Assembly: GCF_003416765.1 (NCBI RefSeq) | Contig: NZ_QSNG01000001.1 | Coordinates: 62,001-126,000 of the forward strand | DNA: 64,000 nt | Direction of reading: 5' to 3' | Origin: Paratractidigestivibacter faecalis | Lineage (GTDB): Bacteria > Actinomycetota > Coriobacteriia > Coriobacteriales > Atopobiaceae | Shown: positions 25,801-34,649 of the stretch, piece by piece | How positions within the stretch are numbered: position 1 is the first letter of the stretch | Layout: each line of letters begins with the position of its first letter | Made by a program: the position numbers and the translations under genes | The notes under the pieces: model-generated | The model's database searches: none | The model's input: the letters and a program-made list of their open reading frames with translations, nothing else | Told to the model about the DNA's origin: nothing

Positions 25801-26388
25801 CTACATGCTGTGCGTGGAGAAGACCGGGTCGTCCTGCCAGGTCACGATGCCGTCGGCAGACCCAAGCGTGGCGGGCACGTCAATGAGCCGCTGGTTGGTG
25901 GACCCGCGGAAGCGCAGGGTGATGTCGTGGTTCTCCTGCATGAAGGGACCGTCTACCAGGACGTCCAGGGTGTCCAGGATGCGGTCGGTGACCTCGCCGA
26001 GGTTCCAGGCGCCGCCGGGCGCAAGCTGCTCCCAGGTGTGGCCGGAGTACATCCAGATGGTCTTTCCGCCGTCCGTGCCCGCGGCGCCCGACTGGTCGCC
26101 GCGCGGGAAGGCCTCGCGCACGCGCTCCAGGAAGCCCACGAGGCCCTGCTGGTTCTCGGGCTCCATGGGCTCGCCGCCCAGGACGGAGAGGCCGGCCACG
26201 TAGGGCGTGCGCAGGGAGTCCATGATGGCGTCCTCGACCTCGCGCGTGAAGGGCTTGCCCGAGGAGAAGTCCCAGGCCACGTCGTTGAAGCAGCCCGGGC
26301 AGTGTAGGCGGCACCCAGAGACAAAGAGGGTGGTCCTCACGCCCACGCCGTTTGCGATGTCGCAGTACTTGATCTCCGCGTAGTTCAA
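25801..26388 (-). CDS. nrdG: Anaerobic ribonucleotide reductase activating protein
   Basis: NrdG is the radical-SAM activase that puts the glycyl radical on NrdD. The 195 residues include the cluster motif CRLHCPGC (CxxxCxxC) and GGEPMEPENQ for SAM binding. I chose the TTG at 26388, six bases after GGGAGG, giving MNYAEIKYCDIANG as the usual NrdG start. The open frame extends 76 codons upstream but is repeat-derived. nrdD lies 3.2 kb upstream on the same strand, separated by kdpDE, an unusual split. Confidence 0.9.
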   Translation of the reverse strand: MNYAEIKYCDIANGVGVRTTLFVSGCRLHCPGCFNDVAWDFSSGKPFTREVEDAIMDSLRTPYVAGLSVLGGEPMEPENQQGLVGFLERVREAFPRGDQSGAAGTDGGKTIWMYSGHTWEQLAPGGAWNLGEVTDRILDTLDVLVDGPFMQENHDITLRFRGSTNQRLIDVPATLGSADGIVTWQDDPVFSTHSM

Positions 26389-26513
26389 GGTGCCCTCCCG
26401 AGCGCTAGACAACGGGCACCAGTATAGGCTTGCCGCCTGTCTTCCCTCGAAAAAAGCTCTGACTGCGGAACGCGCCGGGATTGGCCCTCTCCGTGGGTCG
26501 CGCAAAAACGCGC

Positions 26514-26650
26514 TCCACTGGATGACGTTTCTGCGCAAGCGTTCCGGACGCGCAGAATGGCCTTCCAGTGGAACGCGTTTCTCGGCAAAAGATAGGCGAG
26601 AAGGGCCATTGCGCACCTTTGCCTTCCAGTGGATGCGCTATCTGCGCGAA
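26514..26650. repeat. Three imperfect 25-bp direct repeats with nested hairpins
   Basis: Units starting at 26514, 26564 and 26625 share TCCASTGGA followed by a GCG-rich stretch and TCTSNGC. Units one and two also pair as an inverted repeat (CCACTGGA with TCCAGTGG), enclosing a second stem TTCTGCGC/GCGCAGAA. The array occupies the gap between kdpE and nrdG. Spacing is irregular and spacers are unrelated, so it is not a CRISPR. Confidence 0.6.
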
Positions 26651-26682
26651 TTCGACTTCGGACAAACGCGCTCGACCGTGCC

Positions 26683-27405
26683 CTAGACGCGCAGCATGCG
26701 GTAGCCCACGCCCACGTGCGTCTGGATGTAGCGGGGGTGGGCCGGGTCCTCCTCGATCTTCTTGCGGAGCGTTCCCATGATGACGCGCAGGGAGGCCAGG
26801 TCGCTCTTGCTGGTGGTGTCCCAGACCTCGCGCAGGATGAACTGGTGGGTGAGCACCTTGTCAACGTTTCTGGCCAGAAGGCAGAGCAGCTTGTACTCCA
26901 TGGGGGTGAGGTGCAACTCGCGCCCGGCCAGAGACGCCGTTCCCGCCGCAAAGTCCACGTGGAGCTCCCCGTTGTCAAAGGCGGGCGCCGGGGCCGGGCC
27001 CTCGGCCGCCTGGTGGGAGAGGCGGCGCAGCGTGGTCCTGATGCGCGCGAGGAGCTCGCCCACAGAGAAGGGCTTGGTCAGGTAGTCGTCGGCACCGGCG
27101 TCCAGCGCGCGGATCTTGTCGGCGTCCTCCGTGCGGGCGGAGACCACGATGATGGGCATCTGCGACCAGCTGCGGATGGATTTCACCACCTCGACGCCGT
27201 CTATGTCGGGAAGGCCCAGGTCAAGCAGGACGATGTCGGGCGCCTGCGAGGTCGCCGCGGCAATGGCGGCCCGTCCGGTGGCCGCGCAGACGTGGCGGTA
27301 GCCGTGTGCCTCAAGGGTGGTGGCAATGAGGTTGCGCACGCCGGCGTCGTCCTCGACGACGAGCAGCGTGGGGCGAGAGGCGCTCTCCGTGGCAATGCTA
27401 TCCAA
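26683..27405 (-). CDS. kdpE: OmpR-family response regulator, KdpE type
   Basis: The 240-residue regulator has a receiver domain (LLVVEDDAGVR, phosphoacceptor Asp in VLLDLGLPD, KPF) and an OmpR winged helix ending HVGVGYRML. KdpE controls K+ uptake genes. I chose TTG 27405, seven bases after GGAGGGAG, which overlaps the kdpD stop by eight bases; an ATG at 27450 is the alternative. No kdpFABC is in the window, so the target transporter lies elsewhere. Confidence 0.85.
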   Translation of the reverse strand: MDSIATESASRPTLLVVEDDAGVRNLIATTLEAHGYRHVCAATGRAAIAAATSQAPDIVLLDLGLPDIDGVEVVKSIRSWSQMPIIVVSARTEDADKIRALDAGADDYLTKPFSVGELLARIRTTLRRLSHQAAEGPAPAPAFDNGELHVDFAAGTASLAGRELHLTPMEYKLLCLLARNVDKVLTHQFILREVWDTTSKSDLASLRVIMGTLRKKIEEDPAHPRYIQTHVGVGYRMLRV

Positions 27406-29044
27406 CGGTTTCTCCCTCCGGGATGCGGTAGGCGGGAAGGTCGAGATCAAAGCGGCAGCCGTGCGGCTCCACGGCGCTGACGCCTATGGCGCCGCCATGG
27501 GCCGCCATGATGGAGCTGCACAGCGAGAGACCCAGGCCGACGCTCCTGTGGCCATCTGCCAGGCCGTGGTTGACGGTGTAGAAGGACTCGAAGATGCGCG
27601 CGCGGTCGGCCTTCGGGATGCCGGGGCCGTCGTCGGTCACGCTGCAGCGCACGCGCGCCCCCTCAACCCACGTGCGGATGGCAATGCGGGAGCCGGCGGG
27701 CGTGTGCGCGACGGCGTTGTTCACCAGGTTGACGATGACCTGCACCATGAGGCGGGCGTCCACGCTGACCAGGGTCGCGTCGGGGCTGGGTTCCACCACG
27801 AGGGAGTGCTCCGAGACGGCGGGGTCCACGTGGCGCAGGGCCTCCTCGATGATGTCGTCCATGAGCTCGACGGTGGCGTTGAGACTCATGCCGCCGTTCT
27901 CCAGCTTGGTGATGGCCAGCAGGTTCTCCACCGTGGAGGTGAGCCAGGTGGCGTCCGAGCGGATGTCCGCGGCAAGCTTTGCGCGCTGCTCCTCCGTGAG
28001 AACGGCCGCGTCGGAGAGAAGCACGTCCGCGTTGCCGGCGATGGCGGTGAGCGGCGTGCGCAGGTCGTGGGAGATCGAACGCAGGAGGTTGGCCCTGAGC
28101 TGCTCGTTCTTGGCCGTGACGGCCGCGTGCTCGCGCTGCTCGAGGGCGGAGCTGCGCGCGAGGGCAAGCGACGCCTCGCCGGCGATGGACGCGGCTATGT
28201 TGGCCTCGTCGTGGCCGAGGGCCGCCTCGTCGACGTCGATGGCCAGCACTCCTGCCACCACGGGCTCCGAAGGGGCGCCGCCCTGGGAGGCTCCTGCGTC
28301 TGCGGGCTCGGCCGCCTTGTCGTAGACGGTGAGGTAGATGCCGCGGGAGAGCCCCGGCACGGCCTCGCGGCCCAGGGGCGTCCCCACGTAGGCGCTGCCG
28401 TCCAGCAGCGGGGGCAGCGCCGGGGCAAACTCCTGCGCCAGGCCCTTCTCGCCAGAGGGCAGGTAGGCGCTCGTCGCGGCCACGCTGCCGTCTTCCTGGG
28501 CCTGGTACCAGACGCAGGCGTGATGCGTCATGCGGGCCAGTTGGGCGCCCGCAGTGTTGACGATGGCCCCGCGGTCCGCGCAGCCCTGCAGCAGGCGGTT
28601 GGTCTCGAGCATGACGGAGCTCCTGCGCTGGGCCTCGTGGGAGCGGTGCACCTCTCGTCGCAGGGCCATGGCCGCGTAGCTGGAGATGAGCGCCGTGACG
28701 AACATGATGGCAAAGGTGCCGGGGTAGGCCGCGCCTACTGCCGTGAGGGAGTGGCGCGGCGAGGTGAAGAAGTAGTTGTAGAGCGCGACGCCCAGGGCGG
28801 AGCCCAGCAGGCAGTGGAGGCGCCTGATGGTGACCAGCGCCGTGACCTGCACGGCCACCACATAGACGATGACCACGCACGTGCCCAGGCCCAGGGCGTC
28901 AAAGCCCAGGCCCACCAGGGTGGCGACAAAGAGGGCGCAGCAGACAAAGGCCAGGTCGCTGAGGTCGCGGCCGGGGGTCGGGGTGTCCGACCAGGCAAAG
29001 GGTCCGTCGGCGCGGATGGCGTTGTGACCGTCGCGTGCGCCCAT
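27398..29044 (-). CDS. kdpD: KdpD-type sensor histidine kinase lacking the N-terminal KdpD/Usp domains
   Basis: The 548-residue kinase starts with a four-segment membrane domain of the DUF4118 type (residues 28-120). A GAF-like region and a histidine kinase core follow: phospho-His in RSISHDLRTPLTAIAG, then VNLVNNAVAH and DDGPGIPK, and a late glycine box. Full KdpD proteins are near 900 residues because of an N-terminal KdpD plus Usp region; that part is absent here. The gene is followed by and overlaps kdpE. Confidence 0.87.
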   Translation of the reverse strand: MGARDGHNAIRADGPFAWSDTPTPGRDLSDLAFVCCALFVATLVGLGFDALGLGTCVVIVYVVAVQVTALVTIRRLHCLLGSALGVALYNYFFTSPRHSLTAVGAAYPGTFAIMFVTALISSYAAMALRREVHRSHEAQRRSSVMLETNRLLQGCADRGAIVNTAGAQLARMTHHACVWYQAQEDGSVAATSAYLPSGEKGLAQEFAPALPPLLDGSAYVGTPLGREAVPGLSRGIYLTVYDKAAEPADAGASQGGAPSEPVVAGVLAIDVDEAALGHDEANIAASIAGEASLALARSSALEQREHAAVTAKNEQLRANLLRSISHDLRTPLTAIAGNADVLLSDAAVLTEEQRAKLAADIRSDATWLTSTVENLLAITKLENGGMSLNATVELMDDIIEEALRHVDPAVSEHSLVVEPSPDATLVSVDARLMVQVIVNLVNNAVAHTPAGSRIAIRTWVEGARVRCSVTDDGPGIPKADRARIFESFYTVNHGLADGHRSVGLGLSLCSSIMAAHGGAIGVSAVEPHGCRFDLDLPAYRIPEGETVG

Positions 29045-29053
29045 CTGTTTCCT

Positions 29054-29233
29054 TTAGGCAAACGCCCCCACGAGGGCGCCCCAGACGCAGGCCGCCAGGA
29101 CGGCCACGCCCAGGATGATGAATACGAGGTCGAACCTCTCTGTTATACGCCTGCTGGCAAAGAACTGGTCCTCGCCCTGCTCAAACTGACGCTCTTCGGC
29201 CAGCTTGCTCGCGGCCTCCCTGCTGATTCTCAT
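29054..29233 (-). CDS. Small single-span membrane protein
   Basis: A 59-residue frame starts at ATG 29233 behind GGGAGGGGG and ends nine bases before kdpD. It has a charged N-terminal half (ISREAASKLAEERQFEQGED) and one C-terminal membrane segment (LVFIILGVAVLAACVWGALVG). I do not recognise the family. Its position as first gene of the kdpDE unit suggests a role with the sensor, by inference only. Confidence 0.65.
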   Translation of the reverse strand: MRISREAASKLAEERQFEQGEDQFFASRRITERFDLVFIILGVAVLAACVWGALVGAFA

Positions 29234-29380
29234 GATGTGCCCCCTCCCGACGGCTGCGTTGCCGCCTCTGCCTTTCGACGCTTGTATTAAACGGCGACAG
29301 GCATAAAGGGGAACAAAGGATGTATCCGACCGCATAAAGAGGGCGCAAAGACGGCGCAAAAACCGCCGCCAGGCACAAAG

Positions 29381-29420
29381 AAGGCGAGAAGGGCCCGGGG
29401 CCGCGGGTCCTTCTCGCCTT
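29381..29420. terminator. Hairpin upstream of the kdp unit
   Basis: AAGGCGAGAAGG and its complement CCTTCTCGCCTT form a 12-bp stem around a GC-rich loop. It lies between the nrdD terminator and the small membrane protein gene. The arms contain the recurrent GCGAGAAG word. Confidence 0.6.
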
Positions 29421-29474
29421 GCGAAACGCCGCTACTAGAGCTGCTGCTCGCCGGGCAGGCGCGTCAGAGAGTAG

Positions 29475-29521
29475 CCCGCAAAAAGGCGCCCGCCGAAGTG
29501 ACGGGCGCCTTTTTGCGGGCC
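29475..29521 (-). terminator. Terminator of nrdD
   Basis: GCCCGCAAAAAGGCGCCCG pairs perfectly with CGGGCGCCTTTTTGCGGGC around nine bases, starting about 20 bases after the nrdD stop. The T-run lies inside the 3' arm in both directions, so it can terminate either strand. Confidence 0.85.
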
Positions 29522-29540
29522 TACTGGATGTCTGGCGCGC

Positions 29541-31763
29541 CTACAGGTGCAGCACGCGGTCGCGAATCTCCTCGGTGCGGCCCTGGTTCCAGAACTGGGT
29601 GCCAATATAGCCGCAGGTGCGACGGGCGACGTTCATCTTGGCCTGGTCGCGGTTGCCGCAGTGCGGGCACTCCCAGACGAGCTTGCCGTCGTCCTCCACG
29701 ATCTTGATCTCTCCGTCGTAGCCGCACACCTGGCAGTAGTCGCTCTTGGTGTTGAGCTCGGCGTACATGATGTTGTCGTAGATGTAGTGCATGACGGCCA
29801 GGACGGCCTCGAGGTTGTCCTGCATGTTGGGCACCTCGATGTAGGAGATGGCGCCGCCGGGGGAGAGGCGCTGGAACTCGCTCTCAAACTTGAGCTTGGT
29901 GAAGGCGTCGATCTTCTCGCGGACGTTGACGTGGTAGCTGTTGGTGATGTAGCCGTGGTCCGTGATGCCGGGCACGTTGCCAAAGCGCTTCTGGAGGCAC
30001 TTGGCGAACTTGTACGTGGTGGACTCCAGCGGCGTGCCGTAGAGGGAGTAGTCGATGTCCTCGGCGGCCTTCCACTCGGCGCACTTGTCGTTCATCTTCT
30101 GCATGACGGCCAGGGCAAACGGCGTGGCCTCGCGGTCGGTGTGGCTGTGGCCGGTCATGGCCTTGACGCACTCGTAGAGGCCGGCATAGCCCAGGCTGAT
30201 GGTGGAGTAGCCGCCGTAGAGGAGCTTGTCGATCTTCTCGCCCTTGTTAAGGCGCGCGAGGGCGCCGTACTGCCACAGGATGGGCGCGGCGTCGGAGAGG
30301 GTACCGCAGAGGCGGTCGTGGCGGGCGCGCAGGGCCGTGTGGCACAGCTCGAGGCGCTCGTCGAAGATCTGCCAGAAGCGGTCCATGTCGTGGTCGGCGG
30401 AGAGGGCCACGTCAGGCAGGTTGATGGTGACGACGCCCTGGTTGAAGCGGCCGTAGTACTTGGGCTTGCCGGGCTCGTAGTTCTTGGCGCGCGCCACGTT
30501 GCCGTAGCCGTTGCCGGAGCGGTCCGGGGTGAGGAAGGAGCGGCAGCCCATGCAGGTGTAGCAGTCGCCGTTGCCCTCGGTCTCGCCGGCGGAGAGCTTG
30601 TACTCGCGCATCTTCTTCTCGGAGATGTAGTCGGGCACCATGCGCTTGGCCGTGCACTTGGCGGCGAGCTTGGTGAGGTAGTAGTAGGGGCTGTCGGGCT
30701 CGATGTTGTCGTCCTCGAGCACGTAGATGAGCTTGGGGAAGGCCGGGGTGATCCAGACGCCCTCCTCGTTCTTCACGCCCTGGTAGCGCTGGCGCAGCAT
30801 CTCCTCGATGCACAGGGCGAGGTCCTTCTTCTCCTGCTCGTTGCGGGCCTCGTTGAGGTACATGAAGACGGTGATGAAGGGGGCCTGGCCGTTGGTGGTC
30901 ATGAGGGTGACCACCTGGTACTGGATGGTCTGGACGCCGCGGGAGACCTCCTCGCGCAGGCGCTTCTCGACGATCTGGTTGATCTTCTCCTCGCCGGGGT
31001 GGGCGTCGATGGCCTCCATCTCGGCGTAGACCTGGCGGCGGATCTTCTTGCGGGAGACGTCCACGAAGGGCGCGAGGTGCGTGAGGGAGATGGACTGGCC
31101 GCCGTACTGGCAGCTAGCCACCTGGGCGATGATCTGCGTGGCGATGTTGCAGGCGGTGGAGAAGCTGTGCGGGCGCTCGATGAGCGTGCCGGAGATGACG
31201 GTGCCGTTCTGCAGCATGTCGTCGAGGTTGATGAGGTCGCAGTTGTGCATGTGCTGCGCGAAGTAGTCCGCGTCGTGGAAGTGGATGATGCCCTCCTCGT
31301 GGGCGCGCACCACCTCTGCCGGCAGCAGCTCGCGCATGGCGAGGTCCTTGGAGACCTCGCCGGCCATGTAGTCGCGCTGGACGGAGACCACCGTGGGGTT
31401 CTTGTTGGAGTTCTCCTGCTTGACCTCCTCGTTGTTGCACTCGATGAGCGAGAGGATCTTGTCGTCAGTGGTGTTCTTCTGGCGCTTCCGGGCCTGGACG
31501 TAGCGATAAATAATGTAATGGCGGGCCACGGCAAAGTGGTCGAGGGCCATCAGCTGGTCCTCGACGAGGTCCTGGACCTCCTCGACGGTCACGGTGTGGC
31601 CGGCGGCCTCGCAGGAGTCCACGACGTTTGCGGTGGCAAACTTGATGCCGCGCTCGGTGAGGCGCTCCTCCTCGGGGACCTCTCCGCAGGCGGCGCGGAT
31701 GGCGTTCTCGATCTTGGTCGCGTCAAAGGTGACCTCAGAGCCATTGCGCTTGATGATCTTCAT
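29541..31763 (-). CDS. nrdD: Anaerobic ribonucleoside-triphosphate reductase
   Basis: NrdD makes deoxyribonucleotides without oxygen. The 740-residue protein starts with an ATP-cone allosteric domain (MKIIKRNGSEVTFDATKIENAI). It has the substrate-site cysteines in the barrel and a C-terminal zinc site (CQVCG and CPHCG). It ends with the radical glycine in RRTCGYIGTQFWNQGRTEEI. The gene is alone on its transcript. Its activase NrdG is 3.2 kb downstream. An NrdR-like box lies upstream. Confidence 0.97.
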   Translation of the reverse strand: MKIIKRNGSEVTFDATKIENAIRAACGEVPEEERLTERGIKFATANVVDSCEAAGHTVTVEEVQDLVEDQLMALDHFAVARHYIIYRYVQARKRQKNTTDDKILSLIECNNEEVKQENSNKNPTVVSVQRDYMAGEVSKDLAMRELLPAEVVRAHEEGIIHFHDADYFAQHMHNCDLINLDDMLQNGTVISGTLIERPHSFSTACNIATQIIAQVASCQYGGQSISLTHLAPFVDVSRKKIRRQVYAEMEAIDAHPGEEKINQIVEKRLREEVSRGVQTIQYQVVTLMTTNGQAPFITVFMYLNEARNEQEKKDLALCIEEMLRQRYQGVKNEEGVWITPAFPKLIYVLEDDNIEPDSPYYYLTKLAAKCTAKRMVPDYISEKKMREYKLSAGETEGNGDCYTCMGCRSFLTPDRSGNGYGNVARAKNYEPGKPKYYGRFNQGVVTINLPDVALSADHDMDRFWQIFDERLELCHTALRARHDRLCGTLSDAAPILWQYGALARLNKGEKIDKLLYGGYSTISLGYAGLYECVKAMTGHSHTDREATPFALAVMQKMNDKCAEWKAAEDIDYSLYGTPLESTTYKFAKCLQKRFGNVPGITDHGYITNSYHVNVREKIDAFTKLKFESEFQRLSPGGAISYIEVPNMQDNLEAVLAVMHYIYDNIMYAELNTKSDYCQVCGYDGEIKIVEDDGKLVWECPHCGNRDQAKMNVARRTCGYIGTQFWNQGRTEEIRDRVLHL

Positions 31764-31848
31764 CGCTGCTCACGCCCTTCTCAAAAAAGCAGCGCGTCAG
31801 CAGGCGCGCCGCAGATAGTTCCACTCGTTGTGTCTATCTCAACTATGC

Positions 31849-31862
31849 CACAACCTGTAGTG
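31849..31862 (-). promoter_or_regulatory. Possible NrdR box upstream of nrdD
   Basis: On the minus strand CACTACAGGTTGTG matches about 11 of 14 positions of the NrdR core as I know it. It is roughly 85 bases before the nrdD start. A second box at the expected spacing is not clear, so this is tentative. The rest of 31764-32196 holds no gene that I can support. Confidence 0.3.
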
Positions 31863-32196
31863 CTTGGCTTGTGTTTTCTGCCCCAGATATTGTTAAAACG
31901 GGGCTTGACTTGCTTGCTTGCCCGTGGATGGCCGGCGTAGCCGCAGGTAGCAAAATCGGCTGGCTTCAAATCTTTTTCCAAGCCGCGAGGGGGCGGGTAG
32001 AACGTCTTTTGGAGGCCGCGTGTAAGCCCCAGTTGGCACGTCCGCGCCAGGCGAGAAGGGCCTCCCGCCCCGACCGCTCGCCACCGCGGACGCCGCGGGC
32101 GGCTTCTTGCGGGCCGATCCGTCTGCCACGAGGACTAAAGTAGAGAGGTTATCTGTGCGCGACGGGCGCCGGCCCGCCTGGCTGATTGGAGTGCCC

Positions 32197-33357
32197 ATGG
32201 AGTTCTCTAAGCGTCTTGACCTGCTGGGAGACGAGGTCTTTGCCGCGCTTAACGTGCGCCGCCGCGAGCTCGAGGCCGAGGGCCGCACGGTCTACGACCT
32301 CTCGGTGGGGACGCCTGACTTCAAGCCCTCGCAGCACGTCATAGACGCGCTGGTCAAGAGCGCCCAGGACCCGGCCAACTGGAAGTACTCCCTGCACGAC
32401 AAGGACGAGCTGCTGGACGCCGTGGGCGCCTACTACAAGGACCGCTATGGCGTGGATGGCGTCACGCGCGACATGATCATGAGCTGCCGCGGCACCCAGG
32501 AGGGCATGCTGCCCCTGTGCGCCGCGCTTATCGACGAGGGCGACACCGTCCTGGTGCCCGACCCCTGCTACCCGGTCTTCCGCAACGCCACCACCCTTGC
32601 CGGCGGCACGTGCGCGTTCTACCCGCTCACGGCCGAGCACGACTTCCTGCCCTACGTGGCGGGCATCGACCCCGAGGTGGCGGACCGCGCCAAGTACATG
32701 ATCGTCTCGCTGCCCGCAAATCCGGTGGGCTCTGTGGGCACGTCCGAGGTCTACCAGCAGATCATCGAGTTCGCGCGCGAGCACGACATCGTGGTCATTC
32801 ACGACAACGCCTACTCCGACATCATCTACGACGGCCCCGCCGGCGGGAGCTTCCTGGCGTACCCGGGCGCCCGCGAGGTCGGCGTGGAGTTCCTGAGCCT
32901 CTCCAAGTCCTTCAACGTGACGGGCTGCCGCCTCTCCTTCCTGGTGGGCCGCGCCGACATCGTGGCCGCGGCTCGCAAGCTGCGCAGCCAGGTGGACTTT
33001 GGCATGTTCTACCCGGAGCAGGACGCGGCCATCGCCGCCCTCACCGGCCCGCGCGAGCAGGTGGAGCAGCAGCGCATGTGGTACCAGGAGCGCCGCGACG
33101 CCCTGTGCGACGGCCTCGAGGAGATTGGCTGGGAGCGCCCCAACGCGCACGGCTCCATGTTCGTCTGGGCGCGCCTGCCGCACGGCCGCCAGGACTCCAT
33201 GGCCTTTGCGGCCGAGCTCATGGAGCGTGCGGGCGTCATCGTGACGCCGGGCGCGAGCTTTGGCCCGGCCGGCGAGGGCTTCTGCCGCATGGCGCTCACC
33301 ATGCCGCCGGAGAAGATCCGCGAGGCCGTCGCCGCCATAGCCGCCGCCGGCATGTAG
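32197..33357 (+). CDS. Class I/II PLP-dependent aminotransferase (DapL/AspC-like)
   Basis: The 386-residue fold-type I aminotransferase has the PLP lysine in SLSKSFNVTGCR, the VSLPANPVGSVG loop and the C-terminal FCRMALT arginine. It resembles aminotransferases annotated as LL-diaminopimelate or aspartate aminotransferase; which substrate it uses cannot be read. I chose ATG 32197 behind GGAG, since the 30 codons above it are not conserved-looking. It ends ten bases before a nitroreductase gene and likely shares its transcript. Confidence 0.88.
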   Translation: MEFSKRLDLLGDEVFAALNVRRRELEAEGRTVYDLSVGTPDFKPSQHVIDALVKSAQDPANWKYSLHDKDELLDAVGAYYKDRYGVDGVTRDMIMSCRGTQEGMLPLCAALIDEGDTVLVPDPCYPVFRNATTLAGGTCAFYPLTAEHDFLPYVAGIDPEVADRAKYMIVSLPANPVGSVGTSEVYQQIIEFAREHDIVVIHDNAYSDIIYDGPAGGSFLAYPGAREVGVEFLSLSKSFNVTGCRLSFLVGRADIVAAARKLRSQVDFGMFYPEQDAAIAALTGPREQVEQQRMWYQERRDALCDGLEEIGWERPNAHGSMFVWARLPHGRQDSMAFAAELMERAGVIVTPGASFGPAGEGFCRMALTMPPEKIREAVAAIAAAGM

Positions 33358-33367
33358 GGGAGGGGCC

Positions 33368-33970
33368 ATGGACGCCGCCGAGTTCCAGCAGCTAGCCGCA
33401 GGGTCCCGCACGTATCGCCGCTATGGCGCCCGCCCGCTGCGCCGCGATGAGCTCCTGGGGCTCGTCGAGGCCGCGCGCCTGGCACCCACGGGCAACAACT
33501 CCCAGCAGCTGCGCTTTCGCGTGGTGCCTGGCATGGAGGACCCGGCGGGCTGCCAGCTGGTCTTCTCGCATCTGCACTGGGCCGCGTCGCTGCCCGACTG
33601 GGACGGCCCCGAGGCAGACGAGCGTCCCGGCGGCTACGTGGTGGTCTGCCTGCCGCACAAGGTTGCCAAGAGCCCCGTGCGCCTCATTGACGTGGGCATT
33701 GCCGCCCAGACGCTGGCGCTTGCCGCGGCGGCCCGGGGCCTGGGCACCTGTATGCACAAGAGCTACGACGCCTGCCTGGGCGTGGAGCTCGGCCTGGAGG
33801 TGCTCGGCCTCGACGTGGCGCTCGTCCTGTCCGTGGGCGAGCGCGGCGAGAAGGTCGTGCTGGAGCGCGCGGGCGTGGGCGCTGCCCAGGGCCATGGCCT
33901 GACCTACTGGCGCGACCCCGACCGCTCCCACCACGTGCCCAAGCTCTCCCTCGAGGGGCTTCTCGTCTAG
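33368..33970 (+). CDS. Nitroreductase-family protein
   Basis: The 200-residue FMN-dependent oxidoreductase has a characteristic N-terminus (SRTYRRYGARPLRRDELLGLVEAARLAPTG; only its pattern matters) with the FMN phosphate-binding Arg cluster. A GERGEK loop lies near the C-terminus. Short members reduce nitro groups, quinones or flavins. GGGGAGGGG precedes the ATG. The physiological substrate is unknown. Confidence 0.85.
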   Translation: MDAAEFQQLAAGSRTYRRYGARPLRRDELLGLVEAARLAPTGNNSQQLRFRVVPGMEDPAGCQLVFSHLHWAASLPDWDGPEADERPGGYVVVCLPHKVAKSPVRLIDVGIAAQTLALAAAARGLGTCMHKSYDACLGVELGLEVLGLDVALVLSVGERGEKVVLERAGVGAAQGHGLTYWRDPDRSHHVPKLSLEGLLV

Positions 33971-33971
33971 G

Positions 33972-34002
33972 ATGAGAAAAGGGGGCGGTCCCTTTTTCTC
34001 AT
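33972..34002. repeat. GGGAC-N-GTCCC palindrome, copy 2 (diverged)
   Basis: ATGAGAAAAGGG and CCCTTTTTCTCAT flank a GGGCGGT centre directly after the nitroreductase stop codon, followed by TTTTT. It can act as that gene's terminator. Confidence 0.7.
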
Positions 34003-34040
34003 TTTTGCGAGAAGCGCGCTGGAAGAACGGGAGAGAAGAG

Positions 34041-34649
34041 ATGGCAAAGCAGGTCTGGCGCGGCGGGAACATGCTGTATCCGCTGCCGGCGGTGATGGTG
34101 AGCTGCGCGGACGCGTCGGGCGCCTCTGACATCGTCACGGTTGCCTGGACGGGAACCATCTGCACCAACCCGCCCATGCTCTACGTCTCCATCAGGCCCG
34201 AGCGAGCCAGCTACCGGCTCATCCACGAGTCGGGCGAGTTTGTGGTCAACCTCACCACGCGCCGCCTGCAGCGTGCGTGCGACTGGTGCGGTGTGCGCTC
34301 CGGCCGCGACTACGACAAGTGGGCCGAGTGCGGCCTCACCCCGGCGCCCGCGGCCAAGCTCGAGCTCGCGCCCGTCATTGCGGAGAGCCCCGTCAACATC
34401 GAGTGCAAGGTCACCGAGGTCAAGGAGCTGGGAAGCCACCACATGTTCCTTGCCAGCGTGGAGGCCGTGCAGGTGGACGAGTCCCTGGTGGACGCGCGGG
34501 GGCGCCTTGACCTGGCCCGCGCCGGCCTGACCGCCTACAGCCACGGCGAGTACTTCGAGCTCGGGCAGCGCCTGGGCACCTTTGGCTACAGCGTGCGGAA
34601 GAAGCCTGCAGCCAAGAAGCCCGCCTCCGGCAAGAGGCCTCGCCGCTAG
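34041..34649 (+). CDS. Flavin reductase-like FMN-binding protein
   Basis: The 202-residue protein of the flavin reductase-like/split-barrel family has the FMN-binding strand VTVAWTGTICTNPPMLYVSIRP. The Ser/Thr-rich MVSCADASG lies before it, and a basic KKPAAKKP tail after it. Family members bind FMN and act in redox or detoxification reactions. I chose ATG 34041 behind GGGAGAG. Its stop overlaps the recQ stop on the other strand. Confidence 0.83.
   Translation: MAKQVWRGGNMLYPLPAVMVSCADASGASDIVTVAWTGTICTNPPMLYVSIRPERASYRLIHESGEFVVNLTTRRLQRACDWCGVRSGRDYDKWAECGLTPAPAAKLELAPVIAESPVNIECKVTEVKELGSHHMFLASVEAVQVDESLVDARGRLDLARAGLTAYSHGEYFELGQRLGTFGYSVRKKPAAKKPASGKRPRR

Noticed and set aside
26389-26616. 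N-terminal extension of NrdG
   Set aside because: The extra 76 residues translate the triplicated repeat and have no start signal; a TTG with GGGAGG at 26388 gives the usual NrdG N-terminus.
26514-26650. CRISPR array
   Set aside because: There are only three degenerate units with irregular spacing and no cas gene in the window.
29547-31940. 797-residue open frame on the plus strand
   Set aside because: It is a shadow of nrdD, which has full-length family motifs and a radical glycine on the other strand.
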